In this document: piece by piece, positions 15,931-25,453 of the stretch | Layout: the number at the start of each line of letters is the position of its first letter | Position numbering within the stretch: the stretch's first letter is position 1 | Source: Streptomyces daqingensis | GTDB lineage: Bacteria > Actinomycetota > Actinomycetes > Streptomycetales > Streptomycetaceae | Length of the DNA: 64,000 nt | Assembly (NCBI RefSeq): GCF_014645895.1 | Contig: NZ_BMMP01000026.1 | Location: 1 to 64,000, forward strand | Direction of reading: 5' to 3' | Translations under genes and position numbers: made by a program | The notes under the pieces: generated by a model | What the model was told of the DNA's origin: nothing | Databases searched by the model: none | What the model saw: only the letters and a program-made list of their open reading frames with translations

Positions 15931-18005
15931 GCGAACGCCCGCGTGACCCGCGCCGCACCGGCCGCCCGGCGTCACGTGCGGGCCGCCCCGCGCGCGGCGC
16001 CGACTCGCCCAAGTCCGCCGGGAGCAAGGGCAGGGGACCGGGGGGCAGGTCCGCGCCGGGCAAGTCCGCCGGGAAGGCGGCAGGCCGTACGAAGGCCGTC
16101 GGCGCCAAGGCTCCTCTGCCGCCCCAGGGCGGCCGGCTGCGGCTGGCGCGTGCCCGTCCGCGTCTGCGGCTGATCGCCTTCGGCCTGACGGTGGTGATGC
16201 TGGCGTTCACCGTGCGGCTGCTGCAGGTGCAGGCCGTCGACGCCAGCGCGTTCGCCGACAAGGCCGCCGTCAACCGGTACATCACGGTGCCGCTCGCTGC
16301 CGAGCGCGGCACGATCTCCTCCAGGGACGGCGCCGCCCTCGCCACCACGGTCGACGCCTACGACGTCACAGCCGACCCGTACCTGTTCACGTCCAAGCAG
16401 ACCGGCGTGAGCGACGCCCCGGAGCGCGCCGCGGCCCTCCTCGCCCCCGTGCTCCACGAGGACGAGCAGGAACTGACCAGGAAGCTGTCCCGGAAGAAGA
16501 CCCGCTACGTGCTGCTCGCGCGGCAGCAGACGCCGCGGACCTGGCAGGAGATCAGGAAGCTGAAGCGGAAGGTCGCCGCGGAGGCGTCCGAGGCGGCCGC
16601 GAGCAAGAACGCGGGGAAGGCCGGGAAGGCCACCGCCGACGTTCTGGCCGGCGTCTACCGCGAGAAGCACCCGAAGCGCGTCTACCCCAACCGTGAACTG
16701 GCCTCCGCCGTGCTCGGGTTCGTCAACTCCGAGGGCAAGGGCGGCGCGGGCGTCGAGGCCATGCTCGACAAGAAGCTGGCGGGCCGGAACGGGAAGATCA
16801 CCTACGCCCAGTCCGGCGGCCGCCAGGTCCCCACGGCGGGTAAGCGGGAACGCCCCGCCCGCGCCGGCGCGGACGTGCAGCTCACCCTCGACCGCGACAT
16901 CCAGTGGGCGGCCCAGCAGGCCATCGGGGAGCAGATCGAGGAATCCGACGCGGACAGCGGCTACGTGGTCGTGCAGGACACCCGGACGGGTGAACTGCTG
17001 GCGATGGCGAGCGCCCCCGGCTTCGATCCCAACGACATCTCCCGCGCGGACCCGGCCGCCCTGGGCAACGCCGCGGCGCAGGACGTCTACGAACCCGGTT
17101 CGACCAGCAAGCTGATGTCGATGGCCGCGGTCCTCGAGGAGGGCAGGGCCACGCCGCTGACGAAGGTGACCGTCCCGAACCGCCTCAAGCGCGCCGACCG
17201 CGCCTTCGCGGACGACGTCGACCACGAGACCTGGAAGCTGACGCTGAACGGTGTCCTCGCCAAGTCCAGCAACATCGGCACCATCCTCGCCACCGAGCAG
17301 CTGGGGAAGACCCAGAAGGAGGCCAACAAGGTCCTCCACCGCTATCTGAGCGACTTCGGCATCGGCAGGCCCACCGGGCTCGGGCTGCCCGGGGCGACCT
17401 CCGGCATCCTCGAGCGTCCCGAGAAGTGGAGCGCGTCGCAGCAGTACACGATCCCGTTCGGCCAGGGCCTGTCCCTCAACGCCGTCCAGGCGGCCTCGAT
17501 CTACTCCACCATCGCCAACGGCGGCGTCCGCAAGGTGCCCTCACTCGTGCGCGGCACGACGGGCCCCGACGGCGTCTACACCCCGGCGCGCAAGCCGGAC
17601 AGCCGCCGCGTCGTCAGCGAGAAGACGGCCGGGACGCTCGCCCGGATGCTGGAGTCGGTCGTCAGCGACATGGAGGGAACGGGCACCACGGCCAAGATCC
17701 CCGGGTACCGGGTCGCGGGCAAGACGGGTACGGCCAACCGGGTCGATCCCAAGACCGGCCGGTACAAGGGGTACACGTCGTCCTTCGCGGGTTTCGCCCC
17801 CGCTGACAAGCCGCGGGTGACGGTCTACTGCGCGGTGCAGAATCCGAAGAAGGGCAGCTACTTCGGCAGCGACGTGTGCGGGCCCGTCTACAAGCAGGTC
17901 ATGAAGTTCGCCCTGAAAAGCCTGCAGATCCCCCCGACCGGAGCAAAGGCCGACCCGCTGCCCGTCAGCGCCGAGAAGGACAGCAAGAAGAAAAAGGGCC
18001 GATGA
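15927..18005 (+). CDS. ftsI: Septal peptidoglycan transpeptidase (class B PBP)
   Basis: This 692-aa class B penicillin-binding protein starts at GTG 15927, overlapping the ftsL stop, with AGGAGG upstream. A long basic, Gly/Lys/Arg-rich cytoplasmic tail (about 70 residues) precedes the transmembrane helix (LRLIAFGLTVVMLAFTV). Then comes the dimerisation domain, beginning AAERGTISSRDG, and the transpeptidase domain with S392-T-S-K395 (active-site Ser392), S447-S-N449 and K599-T-G. It crosslinks peptidoglycan at the septum together with FtsW. A disordered Lys-rich tail (DSKKKKGR) ends the protein. Confidence 0.97.
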   Translation: MSERPRDPRRTGRPASRAGRPARGADSPKSAGSKGRGPGGRSAPGKSAGKAAGRTKAVGAKAPLPPQGGRLRLARARPRLRLIAFGLTVVMLAFTVRLLQVQAVDASAFADKAAVNRYITVPLAAERGTISSRDGAALATTVDAYDVTADPYLFTSKQTGVSDAPERAAALLAPVLHEDEQELTRKLSRKKTRYVLLARQQTPRTWQEIRKLKRKVAAEASEAAASKNAGKAGKATADVLAGVYREKHPKRVYPNRELASAVLGFVNSEGKGGAGVEAMLDKKLAGRNGKITYAQSGGRQVPTAGKRERPARAGADVQLTLDRDIQWAAQQAIGEQIEESDADSGYVVVQDTRTGELLAMASAPGFDPNDISRADPAALGNAAAQDVYEPGSTSKLMSMAAVLEEGRATPLTKVTVPNRLKRADRAFADDVDHETWKLTLNGVLAKSSNIGTILATEQLGKTQKEANKVLHRYLSDFGIGRPTGLGLPGATSGILERPEKWSASQQYTIPFGQGLSLNAVQAASIYSTIANGGVRKVPSLVRGTTGPDGVYTPARKPDSRRVVSEKTAGTLARMLESVVSDMEGTGTTAKIPGYRVAGKTGTANRVDPKTGRYKGYTSSFAGFAPADKPRVTVYCAVQNPKKGSYFGSDVCGPVYKQVMKFALKSLQIPPTGAKADPLPVSAEKDSKKKKGR

Positions 18006-18041
18006 GCCACGGAGACCGGGCGCAGAGGGGACGTACATCAG

Positions 18042-19838
18042 GTGGGAACGGACGCTCAGAACCAGCACGACGGGCCGGACGCAGCCCCTCCGGGGAGCCC
18101 CTCGCTTCGCGGCACGCCCTCCGCGCCCGGTACGCTCACCGCCGTGCCACAAGCTGATCAGAACTCCCTCTCGCCTTCGGCGGGGGGCCGCGCGGTCGCT
18201 CCCACCACGGAGCCGGCCCCGAAGCCGACGACAGACGTCTCGTCGGGCCCGCCCCGCCCCGCACACGTCCGGCCCGTGCCGCTCGCCGAGCTGGCCCTCC
18301 AGCTGAAGACCGATGCCCCCGCGGGCACGGAGGACGCCGCGGCGACCGGGATCACCCACGACTCGCGCGCCGTGCGGCCGGGCGACGTCTACGCGGCGCT
18401 CCCGGGCGCGCGGTTCCACGGTGCCGACTTCGCCTCGCAGGCCGCCAGCCTCGGCGCCGTAGCCGTGCTGACCGACCCCGCGGGCACCGAGCGCTCCGCG
18501 GCGACGGGCCTGCCGGTTCTGACGGTGCCCGACCCCCGCGGCCGCATGGGCGCGCTGGCCGCCGCGATCTACGGAGAGCCCGGCAAGGACCTGCTGCAGA
18601 TCGGCATCACCGGCACCTCCGGGAAGACGACGACGGCCTACCTCATCGAGGGCGGGCTCCGTAAGGCCGCCGAGAAGGCGGGCGACCTGACGGGGCTGAT
18701 CGGCACCGTCGAGTCCCGCATCGGCGACGAGCGGCTGAAGTCGGAGCGCACGACACCCGAGGCGACCGACCTGCAGGCCCTCTTCGCGGTGATGCGGGAG
18801 CGCGGCGTGACGTCCGTGGCCATGGAGGTCTCCAGCCACGCGCTGGTCCTGGGCCGCGTGGACGGAAGCGTCTTCGACGTCGCCGTCTTCAACAACCTCA
18901 GCCCCGAGCACCTGGACTTCCACCCGGACATGGAGGACTACTTCCGGGCGAAGCGGCAGCTGTTCACCCGGGCCCGCTCCCGTGCGGGCGTGGTCAACTT
19001 CGACGACGAGTACGGGCAGCGGCTGCTGACCGAGTCCGAGGTCCCCGTCACCACGTTCTCCGCGGAGGGCCACCCCGACGCCGACTGGCGGGCCGAGGAC
19101 GTCCAGGTGGGGCCGCTCGGCTCCACCTTCACGGCCGTGGGCCCCAAGGACGAGTCGGTGCGCGCGGCCGCGCCGATCGCGGGGCCGTTCAACGTCGCGA
19201 ACGCGCTCGCCGCCCTGACGGCCCTCGTCGTCGCGGGCATCGACCCGCAGACGGCGGCCGACGGCATCGCGTCCGTGCCGGGCGTCCCCGGCCGGCTGGA
19301 GCGCGTAGACGCCGGCCAGGACTACCTCGCGATCGTGGACTACGCGCACAAACCCGACGCCGTCGAATCCGTGCTGTACGCGATGCGGAAGGTCACCGAC
19401 GGGCGCGTGCACGCCGTCCTGGGCTGCGGCGGCGACCGCGACCCGCACAAGCGCCCGGCCATGGGCTCGGCTCTCGCACGGCTCGCCGACACCGCCGTGC
19501 TGACTTCGGACAACCCCCGTTCCGAGGACCCCCTCGCGATCCTCGCCACCATGCTGGCCGGTGCCGCCGAGGTGCCCGCCTACGAGCGCGGCACCGTGGT
19601 GATGGAGGAGGACCGGGGCGCCGCGATCCGCCTCGCCGTCGCCCGCGCCGAGCCCGGCGACACGGTGCTCGTCCTGGGCAAGGGCCACGAGCTGGGCCAG
19701 GACATCGCGGGTGTCGTACGCCCCTTCGACGACATCGCTGTGCTGCGTGAGGCCATCCGGCTGAAGCAGGAAGAGGCAGGCGCGGCGGCAGCTGCCGCCA
19801 TGCCGCCGAGAACCCCTACCAACGGGACAGACGCCTGA
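18042..19838 (+). CDS. murE: UDP-MurNAc-tripeptide synthetase
   Basis: This 598-aa Mur ligase adds the third stem-peptide residue to UDP-MurNAc-L-Ala-D-Glu. It has the ATP loop GITGTSGKTTT (188-198, Lys195), the carbamylated-Lys region and D490-N-P-R493, the motif that selects diaminopimelate rather than lysine; streptomycetes use LL-DAP. About 75 Pro/Ala/Ser-rich residues precede the usual N-terminal domain (VPLAELALQL). GTG 18042 is the first start after ftsI, but the ribosome site is weak, and GTG 18144 is possible and would remove half of the extension. It lies 36 bp after ftsI and 5 bp before murF. Confidence 0.96.
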   Translation: MGTDAQNQHDGPDAAPPGSPSLRGTPSAPGTLTAVPQADQNSLSPSAGGRAVAPTTEPAPKPTTDVSSGPPRPAHVRPVPLAELALQLKTDAPAGTEDAAATGITHDSRAVRPGDVYAALPGARFHGADFASQAASLGAVAVLTDPAGTERSAATGLPVLTVPDPRGRMGALAAAIYGEPGKDLLQIGITGTSGKTTTAYLIEGGLRKAAEKAGDLTGLIGTVESRIGDERLKSERTTPEATDLQALFAVMRERGVTSVAMEVSSHALVLGRVDGSVFDVAVFNNLSPEHLDFHPDMEDYFRAKRQLFTRARSRAGVVNFDDEYGQRLLTESEVPVTTFSAEGHPDADWRAEDVQVGPLGSTFTAVGPKDESVRAAAPIAGPFNVANALAALTALVVAGIDPQTAADGIASVPGVPGRLERVDAGQDYLAIVDYAHKPDAVESVLYAMRKVTDGRVHAVLGCGGDRDPHKRPAMGSALARLADTAVLTSDNPRSEDPLAILATMLAGAAEVPAYERGTVVMEEDRGAAIRLAVARAEPGDTVLVLGKGHELGQDIAGVVRPFDDIAVLREAIRLKQEEAGAAAAAAMPPRTPTNGTDA

Positions 19839-19843
19839 GACCG

Positions 19844-21271
19844 ATGATCCCCCTCTCTCTCGCCGAGATCGCCGCTGTCGTCGACGGACAGCAGAGCGAC
19901 ATACCGGACCCGGATGCCCACGTCAGCGGCCCTGTAGTCATCGATTCGCGGGAGGTCGCGGAGGGCAGCCTCTTCGCCGCCTTCGCGGGCGAACGCGTCG
20001 ACGGGCACGACTTCGCCCGCGGCGCGGTCGAAGCGGGAGCGGTGGCGGTGCTCGCCACCCGGCCCGTCGGTGTTCCCGCCGTCGTCGTCGACGACGTCAC
20101 CCGCGCCCTCGGTGCTCTCGCCCGGCACGTCGTCGAGCGCCTGGGCACCCAGGTGGTCGCGCTGACGGGCTCCGCCGGGAAGACCAGCACCAAGGACCTG
20201 ATCGCTCAGCTTCTGGAGCGCCTCGGACCGACGGTGTGGACGCCCGGCTCCCTCAACAACGAGATCGGGCTGCCGCTCACCGCGCTGCGCGCCGACGCCG
20301 AATCCCGCCATCTCGTACTGGAGATGGGGGCCCGCGGCAAGAACCACATCCGCTACCTCGCCCAGCTCACGCCGCCCCGCATCGGCGTCGTACTGAACGT
20401 GGGGTCCGCCCACATCGGCGAGTTCGGCGGACGCGAGCAGATCGCCGAGGCCAAGGGCGAACTCGTCGAGTCGCTCCCGCCCGCGGGGGAGGGGGGCGGC
20501 GTCGCCGTGCTCAACGCGGACGACGCCCTTGTGCGGGCGATGAGTTCACGCACGGAAGCCCGGGTCCTCCTCTTCGGTGAGGCGCCGGACGCGGACGTCC
20601 GCGCCGAGAATGTCCGGCTCACGGAGCGCGGACAGCCCACTTTCACGCTTCACACACCCACCGGGTGCGGTGACGTGACCCTGCGCCTGTACGGTGAGCA
20701 CCACGTGTCGAACGCGCTCGCCGCGGCGGCCGTCGCCCACGAACTGGGCATGCCCGCCGGGGACATCGCCACCGCGCTCTCCGCCGCGAGCACGCTCTCG
20801 CGTTGGCGGATGGAGGTCACCGAGCGCGCCGACGGGGTCACGGTCGTCAATGACGCCTACAACGCCAACCCCGAGTCCACTCGGGCAGCGCTCCGCGCGC
20901 TCGCCGCGATGGGGCAGGGGAAGCGGACGTGGGCGGTGCTCGGTGCGATGGCCGAGCTCGGCGACGAGTCGCTGGCCGAGCACGACGCGGTCGGACGGCT
21001 CGCCGTCCGGCTCAACGTCAGCAAGCTCGTGGCGGTCGGTGGCCAGGAGGCCGTCTGGCTGGACATGGGCGCCAAGAACGAGGGTTCGTGGGGTGAGGAG
21101 TCGGTGCACGTGTCCGACGCTGAGGCGGCGGTCGAGCTGTTGCGGAGCGAACTGCGCCCGGGGGATGTCGTGTTGGTGAAGGCTTCCCGTTCGGTGGGTC
21201 TGGAGCGCGTCGCGGACGCGCTCACGGAGCCGGTGGACAACGAGGGTGAGGTCGCCGCCCGATGGGTATGA
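19844..21271 (+). CDS. murF: UDP-MurNAc-pentapeptide synthetase (D-Ala-D-Ala ligase step)
   Basis: This 475-aa Mur ligase attaches D-Ala-D-Ala to the UDP-MurNAc-tripeptide. It shows the substrate-domain start IPLSLAEIAAVVDG with IDSREV, the P-loop ALTGSAGKTSTKD (Lys113), the signature WTPGSLNNEIGLPLTAL, LEMGARGKNHI, and the C-terminal VVNDAYNANPESTRAAL. The stop lies 5-10 bp inside the mraY start, so the two are coupled. No ddl gene is nearby; D-Ala-D-Ala must be supplied from elsewhere. Confidence 0.97.
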   Translation: MIPLSLAEIAAVVDGQQSDIPDPDAHVSGPVVIDSREVAEGSLFAAFAGERVDGHDFARGAVEAGAVAVLATRPVGVPAVVVDDVTRALGALARHVVERLGTQVVALTGSAGKTSTKDLIAQLLERLGPTVWTPGSLNNEIGLPLTALRADAESRHLVLEMGARGKNHIRYLAQLTPPRIGVVLNVGSAHIGEFGGREQIAEAKGELVESLPPAGEGGGVAVLNADDALVRAMSSRTEARVLLFGEAPDADVRAENVRLTERGQPTFTLHTPTGCGDVTLRLYGEHHVSNALAAAAVAHELGMPAGDIATALSAASTLSRWRMEVTERADGVTVVNDAYNANPESTRAALRALAAMGQGKRTWAVLGAMAELGDESLAEHDAVGRLAVRLNVSKLVAVGGQEAVWLDMGAKNEGSWGEESVHVSDAEAAVELLRSELRPGDVVLVKASRSVGLERVADALTEPVDNEGEVAARWV

Positions 21272-22332
21272 GTCAGATTCTCTTCTCCGGGGTCATCGGA
21301 CTCTTCCTGTCCCTCATCGGGACCCCCCTGCTGATCAAGCTGCTCGCCCGCAGGGGATACGGGCAGTACATCCGTGACGACGGGCCGCAGAACCACCACA
21401 GCAAGCGCGGCACCCCGACCATGGGCGGCATCGCCTTCATCCTGGCGACGCTGGCCGCGTACGCCCTGACGAAGCTGTTGACGGGCAGTCAGCCGAGCTT
21501 CTCGGGCGTCCTGGTGCTGTTCCTCTTCGCCGGTATGGGGCTCGTCGGCTTCCTCGACGACTACATCAAGATCGTCAAACAGCGCAGCCTCGGTCTGCGT
21601 GCCAAGGCGAAGATGGCCGGGCAGCTGATCGTCGGCGTCGCCTTCGCGGTGCTGTCGCTGAACTTCGCCAACCTGCGCGGCCTGACGCCCGCTTCGACCA
21701 AGCTCTCCTTCACGCAGGACTTCGGCTGGTCGATCGGGCCCGTCCTGTTCGTGATCTGGGCGCTGTTCATGATTCTCGCCATGTCCAACGGCGTGAACCT
21801 GACGGACGGTCTGGACGGCTTGGCGACGGGCGCGTCGGTGATGGTCTTCGGCGCCTACGTGTTCATCTGCGTGTGGGAGTACCAGGAGTCCTGCGCCAAC
21901 CCCTTCACCGCCGGCCCGGGTTGTTACGAGGTACGGGACCCACTCGACCTGGCGGTCGTCGCGGCGGCCCTCATGGGCGCCTGCTTCGGCTTCCTGTGGT
22001 GGAACACCTCCCCGGCCAAGATCTTCATGGGCGACACTGGTTCGCTCGCGTTGGGCGGCGCGCTCGCCGGCCTGGCCATCTGCTCCCGGACCGAGCTGCT
22101 GCTGGCCATCCTCGGCGGCCTCTTCGTCCTCATCACCATGTCCGTGGTGATCCAGGTCGGTTCGTTCCGGCTCACCGGCAAGCGGGTCTTCAAGATGGCC
22201 CCCCTCCAGCACCACTTCGAGCTGAAGGGCTGGTCGGAGGTCCTGGTCGTGGTCCGGTTCTGGATCATCCAGGGCATGTGCGCGATCGTCGGCGTCGGAA
22301 TCTTCTACGCAGGGTGGGCAGCCAGCAAGTGA
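21262..22332 (+). CDS. mraY: Phospho-MurNAc-pentapeptide translocase
   Basis: This 356-aa integral membrane enzyme makes lipid I from undecaprenyl phosphate and UDP-MurNAc-pentapeptide. It has about ten transmembrane helices and the conserved cytoplasmic motifs QNHHSKRGTPTMGG, FLDDYIKIVKQRSLGL, SNGVNLTDGLDGLA and MAPLQHHFELKGW, including the catalytic Asp-Asp pair. ATG 21262 is placed about 10 bases after GGTGAGG; ATG 21268 (exact ATGA overlap with murF) is the alternative and differs by two residues. Its stop overlaps the murD start as GTGA. Confidence 0.97.
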   Translation: MGMSQILFSGVIGLFLSLIGTPLLIKLLARRGYGQYIRDDGPQNHHSKRGTPTMGGIAFILATLAAYALTKLLTGSQPSFSGVLVLFLFAGMGLVGFLDDYIKIVKQRSLGLRAKAKMAGQLIVGVAFAVLSLNFANLRGLTPASTKLSFTQDFGWSIGPVLFVIWALFMILAMSNGVNLTDGLDGLATGASVMVFGAYVFICVWEYQESCANPFTAGPGCYEVRDPLDLAVVAAALMGACFGFLWWNTSPAKIFMGDTGSLALGGALAGLAICSRTELLLAILGGLFVLITMSVVIQVGSFRLTGKRVFKMAPLQHHFELKGWSEVLVVVRFWIIQGMCAIVGVGIFYAGWAASK

Positions 22333-23813
22333 GCGTAGGGACGGGCCCGTTGGGCGACAACGCGACCGCCGGGGACCTCGCCGGCCGGCACGTGACGGTC
22401 GCCGGTCTCGGGGTCAGCGGCAGGAGCGCCGCGCTCGCCCTGGCACGGATGGGCGCCGGCGTGACGGTCGTCGACGGCGGCGACAGCGACACCCACCGCG
22501 AGCACGCGGAACGGCTGCGCAAGGAGGGCGTCACCGCACGCCTGGGCGACGCCGGGACGCTGCCCGAGGGTACGGATCTGATCGTCACCTCACCGGGGTG
22601 GAAGCCGGAGAGTCCGCTCTTCCGGGCGGCACGCGCCGCGGACGTCCCCGTGTGGGGCGACGTGGAGCTCGCGTGGCGCCTGCGCGGAACCGCCTCCGGC
22701 AGCACCGGCGCTCCCGCTCCCTGGCTCGCGGTCACCGGCACCAACGGCAAGACCACGACCGTCCAGATGCTCTCCGCCATCCTCCGCGCCGCCGGGCTCC
22801 GCGCGCCCGCCGTGGGGAACATCGGCACCCCGCTCATCGACGTCGTACTCGACGAGCAGGAGCCGCCGGACGTACTCGCGGTCGAACTGTCCAGCTACCA
22901 GCTCCACTGGGCGCCCAGCCTGAGGGCCCACTCGGGGGCGGTGCTCAACCTCGCCCCGGACCATCTCGACTGGCACGGCTCGATGGAGGCGTACGCCGCC
23001 GACAAGGGCCGTATCTACGAGGGCAACCAGGTCGCCTGCGTCTACAACTGCGCCGACCCGGCAACAGAACGCCTCGTGCGCGAGGCGGACGTCGAGGAGG
23101 GCTGCCGCGCCATCGGCTTCACCCTCGGCACTCCCGGCCCCTCCGAACTGGGCGTCGTAGACGGCATCCTCGTCGACCGCGCCTTCGTCGAGGACCGTCA
23201 GCGGCAGGCGCAGGAGCTCGCCGAAGTCGGCGACGTCACCCCCGCGGCACCGCACAACATCGCCAACGCCCTCGCGGCCGCCGCCCTTGCGCGCGCCTAC
23301 GGGGTGCCCCCCTCGGCCGTACGCGACGGCCTGCGGGCCTTCAGCCCCGACGCCCACCGCATCGCGCACGTCGCGGACGTCGGCGGCGTCGCCTACGTCA
23401 ACGACTCGAAGGCCACCAACACCCATGCCGCGCAGGCCTCGCTGGCGGCCTACGAGTCGATCGTCTGGATCGCCGGGGGCCTCGCGAAGGGCGCCACGTT
23501 CGACGAACTCGTCCGGACGTCGGCCTCCCGTCTGCGCGGAGCGGTCCTCATCGGCGCGGACCGCGCGCTCATCGCGGAAGCCCTCGCGCGACACGCCCCG
23601 GATGTCCCGGTGGTGGACCTCGCACGGACGGACACTGGTGCGATGACAGCGGCGGTCCACGAAGCGTCCCGGCTCGCCAGGACCGGGGATACGGTGCTGA
23701 TGGCCCCGGCGTGCGCGTCGATGGACATGTTCGTCAACTACAACGCGCGCGGCGACGCCTTCGCCGAGGCGGTCCGTGAACTGGCCGCCGGACGCGCCGA
23801 CAACGTGGAGTGA
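22329..23813 (+). CDS. murD: UDP-MurNAc-L-alanine:D-glutamate ligase
   Basis: This 494-aa ligase adds D-Glu to UDP-MurNAc-L-Ala. It has an N-terminal Rossmann-like domain (HVTVAGLGVSGRSAALAL, TSPGWKPESPLF), the P-loop AVTGTNGKTTTVQML (Lys141), GNIGTPLIDVV, ELSSYQLHWAPSL, LNLAPDHLDWHGS and the C-terminal YVNDSKATNTHAAQASL. GTG 22329 overlaps the mraY stop and has a GGGTGGG ribosome site; longer in-frame reading into mraY is not coding in this frame. Residues near 280-300 carry a small insertion rich in charged residues. Confidence 0.97.
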   Translation: MSVGTGPLGDNATAGDLAGRHVTVAGLGVSGRSAALALARMGAGVTVVDGGDSDTHREHAERLRKEGVTARLGDAGTLPEGTDLIVTSPGWKPESPLFRAARAADVPVWGDVELAWRLRGTASGSTGAPAPWLAVTGTNGKTTTVQMLSAILRAAGLRAPAVGNIGTPLIDVVLDEQEPPDVLAVELSSYQLHWAPSLRAHSGAVLNLAPDHLDWHGSMEAYAADKGRIYEGNQVACVYNCADPATERLVREADVEEGCRAIGFTLGTPGPSELGVVDGILVDRAFVEDRQRQAQELAEVGDVTPAAPHNIANALAAAALARAYGVPPSAVRDGLRAFSPDAHRIAHVADVGGVAYVNDSKATNTHAAQASLAAYESIVWIAGGLAKGATFDELVRTSASRLRGAVLIGADRALIAEALARHAPDVPVVDLARTDTGAMTAAVHEASRLARTGDTVLMAPACASMDMFVNYNARGDAFAEAVRELAAGRADNVE

Positions 23814-23864
23814 CCCGCCGGTCCCGCTGACCGCACGCGGGAATTGACGGAGGGGAAGCGACAG

Positions 23865-25415
23865 ATGACGCCCGACGGCCAGGCGGCCACCTCTCTCCGA
23901 GCCCCGTCGCTGCTGCGGACATCTCCTCTGCTGCGGACACTGACGCGAGCCCTGCGAGCCCCGGTCGCGCTCCGGATTCCGGCACACGCGCCGGTACCGT
24001 CCGCCGTCGCCGCAGGGGCCCTGCGCTCTCCGTCGACCCGTACGCGGCTCTCGACCGCCCTGCGGGGGACGCAGCGCGCCGGTGCCGCCCGGGTGGCCAA
24101 GTCGGGCGGAGGGAAGGGCTCTTCGGCATCCGCCTCGCAGCGTCCGCGTCTCCCCGGCCGGCAGCCGCGCCGTCCGGAACCGCGCCGTCGGGGCCTCCCG
24201 GCGCTCACCGACAAGGCGAGGCGGGCCTGGGACCGTCCGCTCACGGCCTACTACCTCGTCCTCGGCGGCAGTCTCCTGCTCACCGTGCTCGGACTCGTGA
24301 TGGTCTTCTCGGCGTCACAGATCGAGGCGCTGCAGTCCGGCCTGCCCTCGACGTATTTCTTCCGCAAGCAGCTGATCGCGGCCGTCCTGGGCGCCGTTCT
24401 GCTGCTCGTCGCCGCCCGCATGCCGCTGAGACTGCACCGGGCGCTGGCGTACCCGCTGCTGGCCGTCTCCGTCGTGCTCATGTGCATGGTGCAAGTTCCC
24501 GGCATGGGGCACGAGGTGAACGGCAACCAGAACTGGATCTACCTGGGCGGCCCGTTCCAGCTCCAGCCGAGCGAGTTCGCCAAGCTCGCGCTCGTGCTCT
24601 GGGGCGCGGACCTCCTGGCGCGCAAGCGGTCGCGTCGGCTGCTCACCCAGTGGAAGCACATGCTCGTACCGCTCGTCCCGGTAGCGCTGCTGCTCCTCGG
24701 ACTCATCATGCTCGGCGGCGACATGGGCACCGCGATCATTCTCACAACGATCCTGTTCGGACTGCTCTGGCTCGCCGGAGCGCCCACCCGGCTCTTCACA
24801 GGCGTCCTCGCGGGGGCGCTCGCCGTAGGGGCGTTCCTCATCATGAGCAGCCCCAACCGGATGGCACGGCTCGCGTGCATCGGCGCCACCGACCCGGGCC
24901 CCGACGACCAGTGCTGGCAGGCGGTGCACGGAATTTACGCGCTAGCGTCCGGCGGCTGGTTCGGTTCGGGACTGGGCGCCAGTGTGGAAAAATGGGGTCA
25001 ACTCCCTGAACCGCACACCGATTTCATCTTCGCCGTGACCGGTGAGGAACTCGGGCTGGCGGGGACGCTGTCGGTGCTCGCTCTCTTCGCGGCTCTAGGC
25101 TATGCGGGTATCCGCGTGGCCGGACGCACGGAGGAGCCCTTCGTGAGGTATGCCGCGGGAGGCGTGACCACCTGGATCACGGCGCAGGCCGTGGTCAACA
25201 TCGGTGCGGTGCTCGGTCTGCTGCCGATCGCCGGTGTCCCGCTCCCGCTGTTCTCCTACGGAGGGTCCGCCCTGCTGCCGACGATGTTCGCCATCGGGCT
25301 GCTGATCGCATTCGCGCGAAGCGACCCCGCTGCGAGGGCGGCACTGGCCATGCGGCAACCTGCTCTGCTGCAGCGCCTGCAGAGAAGGCTGGCAGGGGTG
25401 AGATCGAAACGATGA
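23865..25415 (+). CDS. ftsW: SEDS peptidoglycan polymerase FtsW
   Basis: This 516-aa SEDS-family glycosyltransferase polymerises lipid II at the septum with FtsI. It has ten predicted membrane spans from about residue 130 on, with SEDS motifs VMVFSASQIEA, NGNQNWIYLGGPFQLQPSEF (its conserved Lys follows), LGGDMGTAIIL, PEPHTDFIFAVTGEELG and the final GVPLPLFSYGGSA. ATG 23865 follows GGAGGGG. The first 125 residues are an Arg/Pro/Ser-rich cytoplasmic extension, far longer than in most bacteria, and their composition suggests disorder. The C-terminal tail is short and basic. Confidence 0.96.
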   Translation: MTPDGQAATSLRAPSLLRTSPLLRTLTRALRAPVALRIPAHAPVPSAVAAGALRSPSTRTRLSTALRGTQRAGAARVAKSGGGKGSSASASQRPRLPGRQPRRPEPRRRGLPALTDKARRAWDRPLTAYYLVLGGSLLLTVLGLVMVFSASQIEALQSGLPSTYFFRKQLIAAVLGAVLLLVAARMPLRLHRALAYPLLAVSVVLMCMVQVPGMGHEVNGNQNWIYLGGPFQLQPSEFAKLALVLWGADLLARKRSRRLLTQWKHMLVPLVPVALLLLGLIMLGGDMGTAIILTTILFGLLWLAGAPTRLFTGVLAGALAVGAFLIMSSPNRMARLACIGATDPGPDDQCWQAVHGIYALASGGWFGSGLGASVEKWGQLPEPHTDFIFAVTGEELGLAGTLSVLALFAALGYAGIRVAGRTEEPFVRYAAGGVTTWITAQAVVNIGAVLGLLPIAGVPLPLFSYGGSALLPTMFAIGLLIAFARSDPAARAALAMRQPALLQRLQRRLAGVRSKR

Positions 25416-25453
25416 GACGGCGCCCGGTTCGGCGGCCGTCCGGAGAGCGGTGA

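Noticed and set aside
16000..16110. Possible frameshift or fusion at the FtsI N-terminus
   Set aside because: The basic low-complexity tail is in frame with a well-placed GTG and AGGAGG, and similar tails are known in streptomycete FtsI.
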